Of a DNA stretch of 64,000 nucleotides, positions 41,124 through 50,596 are shown piece by piece (position 1 is the stretch's first letter; each line of letters starts with the position of its first letter). The stretch is from JBMDXB01 sp048594885 (GTDB lineage: Bacteria > Acidobacteriota > Vicinamibacteria > Vicinamibacterales > 2-12-FULL-66-21). The DNA is taken from positions 1 to 64,000 of the forward strand of contig JBMDXB010000166.1 in the NCBI GenBank assembly GCA_048594885.1, read 5' to 3'. Below the pieces are notes generated by a model. That model had not been told where the DNA came from and did not search any database. It saw nothing but the letters and a program-made list of their open reading frames with translations. Position numbers and translations under genes: made by a program.

Positions 41124-42485
41124 TCAGACGACGATCTTGTCGCGTTGCGGCGCCGGCTTTGCGCTCCCGAGCTTGAAGACGTTCGGGGCCGGCTTCTTGA
41201 TCGCATTGCGCGTGTCGACGACGACATCGGCCTCCGCGACGATCATGTCGTAGTCGAACGCCTTGTGGTCCGTGACGATGACGACGCAGTCGTACTCGGC
41301 GACCGACGCGCGCGTCAGGGGCACGGCGCGGAGATCGTGCTGGCCGGCCCACTCGCGCGCGTGCACCTCTGGCACATAGGGATCGGCGTATGCGATCGTC
41401 GCTCCCTTCGTGTGCAGCAGGCCCATCACGTCGAGCGCCGGTGACTCGCGCAGATCGTCGATGTCGCGCTTGTAGGCAACGCCGGCGACGAGGATGTTCG
41501 ATCCGTTGATCGACTTGCGCCGCTCGTTGAGGGCATCGGCCACCTTATCGACGACGTAGTGCGGCATCGAGGCGTTGACGTGGCCGGCCAGCTCGATGAA
41601 GCGCGGCTCGAATCCCGTCTGCTTCGCCTTCCACGACAGGTAGAACGGATCGATCGGGATGCAGTGGCCGCCGAGGCCGGGGCCGGGATAGAAGGCCATG
41701 AAGCCGAACGGCTTCGTGCGCGCCGCGTCGACCACTTCCCAGACGTCGATGTTCATCTTGTCGCACATCAGCGCGAGCTCGTTGACGAGCCCGATGTTGA
41801 CGGCGCGGAACGTGTTCTCGAGCAGCTTCACCATCTCGGCGACGCGCGTCGAGCCCACCGGCACGAGCGTCTCGATCGCCGGCGCGTAGAGCGCGCAGGC
41901 CAGCCGCGCGCAGTCCGGCGTCAGCCCGCCGACGACCTTCGGCACGTTGTGCGTCTGGAAGGTCGGATTACCCGGGTCGACGCGCTCGGGCGAGAAAGCC
42001 AGGAAGAAATCGACGCCTGCCTTGAGTCCCGTCTCCTCCAGCAGCGGCTGCACGACTTCGTCCGTCGTCCCCGGATACGTGGTCGATTCGAGGATGACGA
42101 GCATCCCCGGATGCAGATGCTTCGCGATCGCCTCGACGGCCGAAACGATGTAGGACATGTCGGGGTCCTTCGTCTTGCGCAGCGGCGTCGGGACGCAGAT
42201 GTTCACCGTGTCGAGCTCGCGGACGATGCTGAAATCCGTCGTGGCGTCGAGTGTCCCTGCCTCGCGCAGGTTCGCGATGTCAGACGTCGGCACGTCCGGG
42301 ATGTACGAGCGGCCCTCCATCACCGCCGTGACCTTGCGATCGTCGAGATCGATGCCGGTGGCATGGAATCCACCGCGCGCAAGTTCGACGGCCAGCGGCA
42401 GTCCGACATATCCGAGACCAACGACGCCCGTGCGGGCGCGGCGGGACTCAATTTTTGCCAGTAGCGTTTCGGCGAGCGCGGACAT
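41124..42485 (-). CDS. UDP-sugar 6-dehydrogenase (WbpA/TviB-type)
   Basis: This 453-residue NAD-dependent dehydrogenase oxidises a UDP-hexosamine to the uronic acid. The N-terminal Rossmann motif is VVGLGYVGLPLAVELARGGF. ICVPTPLRKTKDPDMSYIVSA is characteristic of the WbpA/TviB group acting on UDP-GlcNAc/GalNAc derivatives. The catalytic region has YPGPGLGGHCIPIDPFYLSWK with the Cys nucleophile, and C-terminal NAD fold VAGVAYKRDIDDLRESPALDVM. It is divergent from the secreted propeller gene and starts the polysaccharide region. Confidence 0.93.
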   Translation of the reverse strand: MSALAETLLAKIESRRARTGVVGLGYVGLPLAVELARGGFHATGIDLDDRKVTAVMEGRSYIPDVPTSDIANLREAGTLDATTDFSIVRELDTVNICVPTPLRKTKDPDMSYIVSAVEAIAKHLHPGMLVILESTTYPGTTDEVVQPLLEETGLKAGVDFFLAFSPERVDPGNPTFQTHNVPKVVGGLTPDCARLACALYAPAIETLVPVGSTRVAEMVKLLENTFRAVNIGLVNELALMCDKMNIDVWEVVDAARTKPFGFMAFYPGPGLGGHCIPIDPFYLSWKAKQTGFEPRFIELAGHVNASMPHYVVDKVADALNERRKSINGSNILVAGVAYKRDIDDLRESPALDVMGLLHTKGATIAYADPYVPEVHAREWAGQHDLRAVPLTRASVAEYDCVVIVTDHKAFDYDMIVAEADVVVDTRNAIKKPAPNVFKLGSAKPAPQRDKIVV

Positions 42486-42619
42486 GCGGCGTTGATCCTC
42501 CTGGGTGTGGGGAGCACCAAGGATACCTCAGATCTTCCGGCTCAGCTCGACGTCCGGGCAGCCGTCGGGCACAATGGGCTCCTCCCCAACTCATCTCTCC
42601 CGTTCGCAGAGGAGAACCC

Positions 42620-44716
42620 GTGGTTTGGAACAGCCGTTCCGCGGTGCGGCTCGTGTGTGCCGTGCTCACTTTCTTGACTGGTTCAGCCACCGTCGGCGCG
42701 CGATCGGGCGAAGCCCAGACCGGCGGCTTCGTCGAAACCGCGGCGAGCACGACGTATCGCGCGCCGCTCGCTGCCGCCGAGATCGCCGCGCTACTGCCGT
42801 CGCGGGGCCGCTTCACGTTCCCGGCGCCGTACTGGACGACGGGTGTCCGTCTGACCAATGCGACCGATTGCGCGGGCGCCGATTGCGTCAATCCGGTGGG
42901 TTACTCCTACTGGCGCAACATCAACAACCACACCGGCAGCGACACGATGCTGATCTTCCTCACGCTGGCGCGCGAGCGGGGAGGCAACGGTCCGACGCTC
43001 TTCATCTACAACAAGGCGACGGGCGAGACGCGCAACGCGGGCACGCTGTTCGACGAGAGCAGCCGTTTCAGCTGGGCGACCGGCGAGGGCTGGTACTTCA
43101 GCGCCACGCGGCCGGCGTCGCTCTACATGAACGATGGCCCGCGCCTGCTCCGATACGACGTCGTCGCGCGCACCTTCGAGACGATCTTCGACGTGCAGCA
43201 GGCGCTCGGGCGCAGCGATGTCTACATCTGGCAGATGCACTCGAGCGACGACGATCGCGTGCATTCCGCGACCGTGAAGGACAGCGCGACATACCGCGCG
43301 CTCGGCTGCGTTGCGCACTCCGCGGGTTTCGGGGCGAAGTTCTTTACGGCGATTGGCGAGTTCGACGAGTGTCAGATCGACAAGAGCGGCCGCTGGCTCG
43401 TCATCAAGGACAACATCGACGGACGGTATGGCGAGGACAATCGGATCGTCGACCTGCAGACGGGCGCCGAGCAGGTGCTCTACGACGAGCAGGGTGCGAC
43501 CGGCCATTCGGATCTGGGCTACGGCTACATGGTCGGCGAGGACAACTTCGCGACGAAGCCGGGCGCAGCACGTCTCTGGAGGTTCGGTTCGGACCTGACA
43601 GCCGCCGGTCAGGGAAAGCTCGTCTACCACCTGACGTCGTGGGACACCGGTCTCGGCCACATCACGCATGGCAACGCGCGGCCTGACGTGGCCATCGAGC
43701 AGCAGATCGTCTGCAGCAGCCAAGCGACGCGGCAGCCCGTCCCGCGCGCGAACGAGATCGTCTGTTATCGCCTCGACGGCTCGCTTGATGTGCTGGTTGT
43801 CGCGCCGAACCTGACGGATCTGAACGCGACCGGCGGCGGTAGCGACGACTACTCGAAGCTGCCGAAGGGCAATCTCGATGTCACCGGCGAGTACTTCATC
43901 TGGACCTCGAACGCGGGCGGCGGCCGACTGGACGCCTTCGTGGTGCACGTGCCGCGCGCGAAGCTGGTCGTGACGACGGATCCGACCGAACCAACTGGCG
44001 GTTCCGGCACGGAGTGGGCGAGCCTCGTCAATGTCACGCTGACAGGAGGCACGCTGCAGAAGACCGCCGGCTGCGATGGGTGCCCCGACGCCAGCGCCGT
44101 GTCAGCAGCCGAAATCGGCGACGGTGGCCTGAACTGGACCGTTCCGGAGGTGCAGACGCTCCGCGTCGTCGGCTTGTCCTCGGGTGGCGCCGGGACCGCG
44201 CCCGAGCAGCTTCCGTTTGCCATCCGGCTTCAGGCGGGCATCGCCGAAGTGCGCGAATACGGAGTGTATAGGTCGGACGTGCTCTTCAGCGCGGGAGACC
44301 GGTTCGCCATCTCGACTGAAAACGGTGTCCTCCGTTATGCGAAGAACGGGACGGTGTTCTACACGAGCGGGAGCGCTGCCACCACGTCGATGCGCTCGCA
44401 CCTGATCTTCTACGGGCTGAACGGGACAATCGCCGATGTCACGCTCACAACGGCTGCGGCGCCGGCGATGGCGCCGAGCCTCACGCTCGATGCCACCGGA
44501 TACAAAGTGAAGGGCAGGCAGAAGGCTGATCTTCGGTGGAACGGCGGTTCTGCCGGCCCAATCGATGTCTATAGGGACGGCGCCGTGATCGCGACGGTCG
44601 AGAACAACGGCGCGTATACGGACCACATCAATGGAACCGGTGGGGGAAGTCACACCTACAGTGTCTGCGAGGCGGGCACGGCGACCTGCTCCGCGCAGGT
44701 ACGCGTGACGTTTTGA
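42620..44716 (+). CDS. Secreted repeat protein, probable beta-propeller, with C-terminal FN3-like domain (paralogue 1)
   Basis: This 698-residue protein starts at GTG (AGAGGAG 6 bases upstream) with a signal peptide (LVCAVLTFLTGSATVGA). Residues about 45-440 contain repeated blade-like segments: GYSYWRNINNHTGSDTMLIFLTL, SLYMNDGPRLLRYDVVARTFETIFD, MHSSDDDRVHSATV, DECQIDKSGRWLVIKDNIDG, GHSDLGYGYMVGEDN. These are shared with paralogue 2. The extra C-terminal part has a concanavalin/SPRY-like segment (FAISTENGVLRYAKNGTVFYTS) and an FN3-like domain (YKVKGRQKADLRW...YSVCEAGTATCS). Unknown function; it may bind or cut the polymer made by the neighbouring locus. Confidence 0.75.
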   Translation: MVWNSRSAVRLVCAVLTFLTGSATVGARSGEAQTGGFVETAASTTYRAPLAAAEIAALLPSRGRFTFPAPYWTTGVRLTNATDCAGADCVNPVGYSYWRNINNHTGSDTMLIFLTLARERGGNGPTLFIYNKATGETRNAGTLFDESSRFSWATGEGWYFSATRPASLYMNDGPRLLRYDVVARTFETIFDVQQALGRSDVYIWQMHSSDDDRVHSATVKDSATYRALGCVAHSAGFGAKFFTAIGEFDECQIDKSGRWLVIKDNIDGRYGEDNRIVDLQTGAEQVLYDEQGATGHSDLGYGYMVGEDNFATKPGAARLWRFGSDLTAAGQGKLVYHLTSWDTGLGHITHGNARPDVAIEQQIVCSSQATRQPVPRANEIVCYRLDGSLDVLVVAPNLTDLNATGGGSDDYSKLPKGNLDVTGEYFIWTSNAGGGRLDAFVVHVPRAKLVVTTDPTEPTGGSGTEWASLVNVTLTGGTLQKTAGCDGCPDASAVSAAEIGDGGLNWTVPEVQTLRVVGLSSGGAGTAPEQLPFAIRLQAGIAEVREYGVYRSDVLFSAGDRFAISTENGVLRYAKNGTVFYTSGSAATTSMRSHLIFYGLNGTIADVTLTTAAAPAMAPSLTLDATGYKVKGRQKADLRWNGGSAGPIDVYRDGAVIATVENNGAYTDHINGTGGGSHTYSVCEAGTATCSAQVRVTF

Positions 44717-44778
44717 GGTCACGTCCACGACGATACCTGTGCTTGGAGCTCGGCCTTAAGTCCAATCAACTCAGCATC

Positions 44779-44808
44779 TTGACGCCACAGCACGGTCTCG
44801 CATAGTAT
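44779..44808 (+). promoter_or_regulatory. Candidate sigma-70 promoter for paralogue 2
   Basis: TTGACG (44779-44784) and TAGTAT (44803-44808) with 18-base spacing lie in the 216-base gap upstream of the second propeller gene. The remaining leader of about 125 bases holds no other recognised element. Confidence 0.5.
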
Positions 44809-44932
44809 CGTCACACCGACTGAGCTAGTAACACGTCCGTAACGGACAAGAGGGTTACCCCAGCAATCCTTCCGTTCTGGCGCCGGTCGACTTCCGCAAA
44901 TCAACAGTCGAGTCGGAGTGAAGGAGGAACCC

Positions 44933-46417
44933 GTGTCTTTGCGGTTCCGTCATGCTGGGGTCTTTCTGTTCCTGTGCGCGCTCGTCGCGGCGATTGCGTC
45001 TCCACTTTCCCTCGAGGTTCTTCACGGCCAGGCCACGGCGTCGGGCGGCATCACCGACCTCGCGACGAGCGTCGGCCTTCGTCCGCGCATGAGCGCCGCG
45101 GAGATCCGCACGTTCCTGCCATCGCGCGGCGCGTTTCGCTTTCCCTCGCCGTACTCGACGCAGGGCGTCCGTGTCACGACGGACAGCGACTGCGGCGGCG
45201 CGGACTGCGTGCTGTCGGTCGGCTACTCGTACTGGAGCAACATCAACAACCACGCCGGCAGCGACACGATGCTGATCTTCCTCGGCCTCGATCGGCGGAA
45301 GGGCGGCAGCGGCCCGTCGCTATTCAGCTACAACAAACGCACCGGCGAGACGCGCAACCTCGGTCCGCTGTTTGCCGCCGATCATGCGTACAGCTGGAGC
45401 AGCGGCGAAGGCTGGTATTTCAGCGCGAAGAAGCCGACGGCGCTCTACATGAACGACGGCTCGCGCATGCTGCGCTACGACGTACAGACGAAGGCGATCG
45501 AGACGGTGTTCGACTCGCGAACCGAATTCGGCGCCGACACCTACATCTTCCAGATGCACTCGAGCGCCGACGATCGCGTGCACTCGGCGACGCTACGGCG
45601 TAACGGGACGTGGGAGACGTTGGGATGTGTCGCCTATGACGAGGCGAAGGGGGCGGGGACCTTCTATCCGAAGAAGGGCGAGTTCGACGAGTGTCAGATC
45701 GACAAGAGCGGCCGCTGGCTGGTGATCAAGGAGAACGTCGACGGCCTCAACGGCGAGGACAATCGCATCATCGATCTGCAGACGGGGACGCAGCAGATCC
45801 TCCTCGATCCGGACGGCGCGGGAGGGCACTCGGACGTCGGCTACGGCTACATGGTGGCCGAGGACAACTACAACCGCATGCCGGGCGCGGTGCGGCTGTG
45901 GAACTTTTCGATGGATATGCGCGGCGGTCAGCCGGCGACGGTACGCGGGCAGGGAGAGCTGGTGTATCAGCTCTCGTCGTGGGCGGTGGGCCTTGGCCAC
46001 GTCGCGCACGGGAATGCGCGGGCGGGAATGGCCCCGGAACGGCAAATGAGCTGCGCGAGCAACGCGAGCCGGGAGAATCTCCCGCGCGTCAACGAAATCG
46101 TCTGCTTTCCGCTCGACAGCTCGTTGAACGTGCTGGTCGTCGCGCCGAACCTGACCGATCTCGACGCGAGCGGCGGCGGCACCGAGGACTACTGGAAGCT
46201 GCCGAAGGGCAACCTGGACCCGACCGGGGAGTACTTCATCTGGACGGCCAACGCCGGCACCAACCGGCTCGACGCGTTCATCGTCCGCATCCCCGGCCAG
46301 GACTCGGCGATGACCCCGGAGATGCCTGCGTCGCCGGCGACGCGCGGCGGGAAGGGCAGCCGGAGCCGCGGATCGAATCCGGTGGTCGGAACGGCGAAAC
46401 CGCGCGGCGGCGGCTAA
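44933..46417 (+). CDS. Secreted repeat protein, probable beta-propeller (paralogue 2)
   Basis: This 494-residue protein starts at GTG behind AAGGAGG, with a signal peptide (AGVFLFLCALVAAIASPLS). It aligns with paralogue 1 along the whole propeller part: GYSYWSNINNHAGSDTMLIFLGL, ALYMNDGSRMLRYDVQTKAIETVFD, MHSSADDRVHSATL, DECQIDKSGRWLVIKENVDG, GHSDVGYGYMVAEDN, and WKLPKGNLDPTGEYFIWTANAG. It lacks the additional C-terminal domains and ends in a basic Gly/Arg-rich tail. A duplicated pair of extracellular proteins next to a polysaccharide locus suggests polymer handling. Activity unknown. Confidence 0.75.
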   Translation: MSLRFRHAGVFLFLCALVAAIASPLSLEVLHGQATASGGITDLATSVGLRPRMSAAEIRTFLPSRGAFRFPSPYSTQGVRVTTDSDCGGADCVLSVGYSYWSNINNHAGSDTMLIFLGLDRRKGGSGPSLFSYNKRTGETRNLGPLFAADHAYSWSSGEGWYFSAKKPTALYMNDGSRMLRYDVQTKAIETVFDSRTEFGADTYIFQMHSSADDRVHSATLRRNGTWETLGCVAYDEAKGAGTFYPKKGEFDECQIDKSGRWLVIKENVDGLNGEDNRIIDLQTGTQQILLDPDGAGGHSDVGYGYMVAEDNYNRMPGAVRLWNFSMDMRGGQPATVRGQGELVYQLSSWAVGLGHVAHGNARAGMAPERQMSCASNASRENLPRVNEIVCFPLDSSLNVLVVAPNLTDLDASGGGTEDYWKLPKGNLDPTGEYFIWTANAGTNRLDAFIVRIPGQDSAMTPEMPASPATRGGKGSRSRGSNPVVGTAKPRGGG

Positions 46418-46442
46418 CAGGCCGCTGTGCCTGGCGGCCTGC

Positions 46443-46472
46443 AAAGGCCAGAGGCCAAGGGCCAAAGGCCAA
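46443..46472. repeat. GGCCAGAGGCCAAGG repeat copy
   Basis: AGGCCAGAGGCCAAGGGCCA followed by AAGGCC is a second copy of the repeat at 8524-8567. It lies between the convergent stop codons of propeller 2 and the GT2 fusion gene. Confidence 0.65.
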
Positions 46473-46478
46473 ACGGCA

Positions 46479-49250
46479 TCATCGATAGTCGACCGCTGCT
46501 GGACGGACGCGCTCCCACATCACGAGCTGGCGGCCGGCGGCGAATCGCAGGAAGCCGGCGACCGTCGCGCAGAGCATGAGGCACATCGCGTACGGCACGG
46601 CGAACGCGGCAATCCGCTGATGGAACCTCGTGAGCACGTGCGCCGCGAGGGCGATCGCGTAGAACGCGACCTGGCCCGTCAGCAGTGACATGAACAAGAC
46701 GCCGTCGGCGAGCGCCACGTTGGATGCGAGCAGCGCCACGTGCAGGACCGGTAACGTCAGCCGCAGCCCTCTGTGCGAGATCGTCGAGAACCACAGCGGG
46801 TTGCGCCGCGGATCGAGAAGCCACGGCTCGCGCGCGAACAACTGGAAGTTCCCCGCAATCGTCCGTGCCTTCCTGACGTGCTCCTGCCGCGGCGTCACCG
46901 GTGCGCTGTCGTACGCCTTCGCCGCCGGCTCGAACTGCACCGCGTAGCCCCTCCTTGCGATCCGCGCTGGAATCAGCACGTCGTCGAGGATCGTGTCCGC
47001 CGGAATCGGCTCGAAGAGCGCACGGCGGATGGCGTAGATGGCGCCGGTCGCGCAGAGCGTCGATCCCCAGCGGCTCTCGTTCGATCGGATGAACTTCTCG
47101 TACCGCCAGTAGAATCCCGCGCCGCGGCCGATGGCCGTCGCGCGCGGTCCCGTCGTCAGGATCAACTCCCCGCTGACGGCCCCGACCGCCGGGTCTGCAA
47201 AGCGAGAGACCAGGACGCTCAGCACGTCAGCGGCGAAGGTCTGCCGCGCATCTCCGAACACCAGCACCTCGCCTGACGCGCGCGCCGCGAGATCGTTCAG
47301 GACGGCCGCCTTGCCGCGCCGCTCGGCGAACGCGTACACCTTCACGCCGCTGTCCGCGTAGCGGCTCGCGCGATGGACCGTCGCGTCAGTCGAGCCGTCC
47401 GACCCAATCAGAATCTCGACCAGCTCGCGCGGATAATCGAGCGCCAGCAGGTTCTCGATGCGCCTGTCGATCCGATCGTCCTCGTTGTGAGCGACGATGA
47501 CGATGGTCACCGTCGGCTGAATGTTCGCCGTGACGCGATGGCGCGGACGAAGCCGCGCCAGGAGCCACGTGACCCCCGGGTAGCCCACGTACACGTACCC
47601 CAGCAGCAGAAAGCTGCCGAGAAACACCAGCACGACGCCGCTGCCGCGTTTGGCCGTCGGCTGCTCTGCCGCGCCGGCGACGTGTCGATCCGCACTGGCG
47701 ACGCGCCGCGCGGTGGCCGTTATCGACTGCACGTCCGCGCCGGCGCCGTGCTCGATGCGCCTGGCGTCCGGCAGCGTCTTGGGAAAGTGATTGCCTGGAG
47801 GATGGATTGCCGGATCGCCGCCGACGATCACGTTGCCGCGCACGACGGCGGCGGGGAAGTACTTCTCGAGCGAAGGCTTGCCGCTGGCGGTCCCCGATCC
47901 GGTGATGCCGTACTGGTTGTGCGGGACGACGTTCCGCGTGAAGGCAAATCCCGGATGCGGCGCGGTATCACCGCCGGTCAGGACGCTGCCGGTCTGATAT
48001 GCCGTGTTGCGATCGATCGTGATGTGGCGAGCGCCCGCGAGCAACTGGAACAGCCGCCCCGAGCCCCAGCGGCCGCCGACATCCTCGAACAGGTTGTTGC
48101 GGATCGTGATCCGCTGCGCTGGGCCGCTCGGATGCACGTCGTCGTGGCCCAGGATGTTGATACCCGCCCCGACATGGCGCACGAGATTGCCGGAGAACAT
48201 CACGTCTTCGACCGTCGACCAGGGCGCGCGTCCGTCCTGGTTGCGCACGGTGAAGAGAATCGCGAAACCGTTCTGCGCGTCAACCCAGTTGTACTCGAGC
48301 AGATTCCGATCGATCAGCACGCGCCGCGCGTTCTTCAGCTCGAAGAGGTTCTTCACCGTCCAGTTGGTGCCTTCGAAACTGTCGTGGCCCTTCATCCACC
48401 GCAACGGCTTGGCCATGTGGTTGAGCGTCACCTCGATGTCGGCCGGCACGAGACCGTCAACGGCCGGATCGGCGCCGCCGAACATCACGTTTTCGCCGGC
48501 CGCTTCGAGGTAGTTGTTCGTGATTGTGAACGGCCCCGGGCCGTTCCAGCCCGCGATCGCCTGTGAATCGGCGCCGGACTCCTTGAAGTCGGACAGATAC
48601 GACCCCATCACGGCGGTGCGGACCGAGTTCATCGCCACGCCGCGCCTTCCGCCAACGCGTGGATCGCCGTGGATGTAGCAGCGATCGATGACGATGTCGT
48701 GCGGCAACTGGCTCACGTCGGACTCGTTGTCGCCGAGCGTGACGAGCTGATAGAGGAACTCGCCGCGGGCAGGCGCGATTTCGAGTCCGAGCAGGCGATA
48801 GTGATGCGCGCCGGCGTCCGCTTCGATGACCGAGGCGCTGCGCGACTCCAGCCGCGGCATCGCGCGCGCGTGGGAGGGCGCGACGCGCTCGCCGAACCGC
48901 GGCAACGCGCCGCGCTTCGACGTGGTGACGACGATCCACCCCGAGCCGGTCTTCGGGCGCAGCCGAAACGGGCCGGTGTAGGTGGCGCCCGCCTCGAGCG
49001 TGATCGTGTCGCCCGGCTTTGCCTCGTCTATCGCCGCCTGCACGTCGCCTTTTGCCGGCACGTGGATGCGACGGCCGGATTGGCCGGGTTCCTTGACGTC
49101 CACGCTGCTGCGCGGCGGCTCCGGCACTCCGGAGCGCTCGGCAGCAGGCGGCAACTGCGCCGTCACGCTGGTGCGTACCGGCTCGATGGTGTCGCCGAGC
49201 GCCAACGCGGAAATCGCGAGAGCGCCGGCAATTCCGGCGAAACGGACCAT
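46479..49250 (-). CDS. Periplasmic beta-helix domain fused to membrane GT2 glycosyltransferase
   Basis: This 923-residue protein is one continuous frame. Residues 1-20 form a signal/anchor. Residues about 55-500 form a right-handed beta-helix: IDRCYIHGDPRVGGRRG, ITNNYLEAAGENVMFGG, LIDRNLLEYNW, FSGNLVRHVGAGINI, IRNNLFEDVGG, IDRNTAYQTG. A transmembrane segment follows (VVLVFLGSFLLLGYVYVGYPGVTWLLARL, about 545-573). A GT2 domain has TVTIVIVAHNEDDRIDRRIENLLALDYP, IGSDGSTDAT, EVLVFGDARQ and the QEHVRKARTIAGNFQLF (Q/R-x-x-R-W-like) region. More transmembrane helices lie at the C terminus. The ATG overlaps the upstream dehydrogenase stop (TAATG). The combination resembles an Alg8-like synthase joined to an AlgG-like epimerase or lyase. 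Confidence 0.82.
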   Translation of the reverse strand: MVRFAGIAGALAISALALGDTIEPVRTSVTAQLPPAAERSGVPEPPRSSVDVKEPGQSGRRIHVPAKGDVQAAIDEAKPGDTITLEAGATYTGPFRLRPKTGSGWIVVTTSKRGALPRFGERVAPSHARAMPRLESRSASVIEADAGAHHYRLLGLEIAPARGEFLYQLVTLGDNESDVSQLPHDIVIDRCYIHGDPRVGGRRGVAMNSVRTAVMGSYLSDFKESGADSQAIAGWNGPGPFTITNNYLEAAGENVMFGGADPAVDGLVPADIEVTLNHMAKPLRWMKGHDSFEGTNWTVKNLFELKNARRVLIDRNLLEYNWVDAQNGFAILFTVRNQDGRAPWSTVEDVMFSGNLVRHVGAGINILGHDDVHPSGPAQRITIRNNLFEDVGGRWGSGRLFQLLAGARHITIDRNTAYQTGSVLTGGDTAPHPGFAFTRNVVPHNQYGITGSGTASGKPSLEKYFPAAVVRGNVIVGGDPAIHPPGNHFPKTLPDARRIEHGAGADVQSITATARRVASADRHVAGAAEQPTAKRGSGVVLVFLGSFLLLGYVYVGYPGVTWLLARLRPRHRVTANIQPTVTIVIVAHNEDDRIDRRIENLLALDYPRELVEILIGSDGSTDATVHRASRYADSGVKVYAFAERRGKAAVLNDLAARASGEVLVFGDARQTFAADVLSVLVSRFADPAVGAVSGELILTTGPRATAIGRGAGFYWRYEKFIRSNESRWGSTLCATGAIYAIRRALFEPIPADTILDDVLIPARIARRGYAVQFEPAAKAYDSAPVTPRQEHVRKARTIAGNFQLFAREPWLLDPRRNPLWFSTISHRGLRLTLPVLHVALLASNVALADGVLFMSLLTGQVAFYAIALAAHVLTRFHQRIAAFAVPYAMCLMLCATVAGFLRFAAGRQLVMWERVRPAAVDYR

Positions 49251-50596
49251 TACGGTTCTGCCTGCAGAGCGGTGAGGAACGCGGCGGGCGTGAATTCCGC
49301 CGCAGGCCGATTCGATGGCCGATATCCGATCGCGCTGTGCGTCAGATCGATGATGACGTGGGAGTGGCTGGCTGCGGCGAGCACGCGCCTCGCCTCGCCG
49401 CCTGGCGCGCCGAAGACCAGCACCTCCGCATGCGCCAGCAGCGCCTCCATGTCGTCGCACAGCACCGCGGAGATGTGAGGAATTTCGTTCTCGATGTACG
49501 CGCGGTTCGCGCCGTGCAGGCGCGCCATCACGACGTTCGGGTCGTAGACGCGCACGTCGCAGCCTTTCCCTATCAGCGCCTCGACAACCGCGACCATCGG
49601 GCTCTCACGCTGGTCGTCCGTCGTCGGCTTGAACGCAAGACCGACGACGCCGATTCTGCGCCGCCGGGTCTGCAGCACGTTCTCGATGCCGCGCTTCGTC
49701 TGACCGTTGTTGGACGACAGGATGGCGCCGAGCAGCGGCACCGGCACGTCGTGCGTGCGTCCGGCGCGCAGCAGCGCCCGCAGATCCTTCGGCAGACAGG
49801 AGCCGCCGAACGCGAACCCCGGCTTCATGTAGGCGGGCGAGATATTGAGCTTGCGATCCTCGCACACGAGGTTCATGACTTCGTGCGCATCGGCGCCGAG
49901 CGCCGCACACAGATCCGCGATCTCGTTGGTGAAGCAGATTTTCAGCGCGTGGAACGCGTTGCAGACGTACTTCACCATCTCCGCCGTGCGCAGCGAGCTC
50001 TCGAGAAACGGCGCGTCGACGCCCGAGTAGACCTCTCGTACGGCAGCAGCCGCCGCGGGATCCTCGTGGCCGCAGAGAACGAACGGCGGATGCGCGAAGT
50101 CCTCGATCGAGCTGCCTTCGCGCATGAACTCGGGGTTCATCGCCAGGCGGACGGCGGCGGCTCCCGCGCCGGCCTCGCTGCGCAGAATCGGCGCGAGCAC
50201 GTCCTCGGTCGTGCCGGGCATGACCGTGCTGCGCACCACGACGGTCAGCGGCTCGCGGCGGTCCACGCACGCGCGGCCGATGTCCGCCGCGACGCGCGTC
50301 AGCGCGCCGAGATCCTGCCCGCCGTTCCGGGCGTCGGGCGTGCCGACGCAGATCAGCGCAACCTCGGCGCCTGCGATCGCCTCGGTGGCGCTGGTCGTCG
50401 CCGTGAGTCGTCCCGCCTCGACCACCTCGGCGATCAGCTCGCCAAGGCCGGGTTCGACGATCGGTGACTTGCCGCCATCGACCATCGCCACCTTGTCGCC
50501 GTTGACGTCCACGGCGATAACGTGATGGCCGTTACGCGCGAGGCACGATGCCGTCACGCATCCGACGTAGCCCAGTCCGAACACGCTAATATTCAC
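49250..50596 (-). CDS. UDP-glucose/GDP-mannose dehydrogenase (AlgD-like)
   Basis: This 448-residue NAD-dependent four-electron dehydrogenase makes a nucleotide-uronic acid. The N-terminal Rossmann motif is ISVFGLGYVGCVTASCLARNGH. VGTPDARNGGQDLGAL follows, then MKPGFAFGGSCLPKDLRALLRAG with the catalytic Cys, and VVGLAFKPTTDDQRESPMVAVVEAL. The FAFGGSCLPKD form is closest to GDP-mannose 6-dehydrogenases such as AlgD. The start is GTG 50596 with GAGGAG upstream, overlapping the GT4 stop by 4 bases; the longer frame to 50716 is not needed. It supplies uronic acid for the polymer. Confidence 0.92.
   Translation of the reverse strand: MNISVFGLGYVGCVTASCLARNGHHVIAVDVNGDKVAMVDGGKSPIVEPGLGELIAEVVEAGRLTATTSATEAIAGAEVALICVGTPDARNGGQDLGALTRVAADIGRACVDRREPLTVVVRSTVMPGTTEDVLAPILRSEAGAGAAAVRLAMNPEFMREGSSIEDFAHPPFVLCGHEDPAAAAAVREVYSGVDAPFLESSLRTAEMVKYVCNAFHALKICFTNEIADLCAALGADAHEVMNLVCEDRKLNISPAYMKPGFAFGGSCLPKDLRALLRAGRTHDVPVPLLGAILSSNNGQTKRGIENVLQTRRRRIGVVGLAFKPTTDDQRESPMVAVVEALIGKGCDVRVYDPNVVMARLHGANRAYIENEIPHISAVLCDDMEALLAHAEVLVFGAPGGEARRVLAAASHSHVIIDLTHSAIGYRPSNRPAAEFTPAAFLTALQAEP

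Noticed and set aside
40948..41253. Open frames in the gap before the dehydrogenase gene
   Set aside because: No motif, signal or ribosome site; composition is typical of random GC-rich frames.
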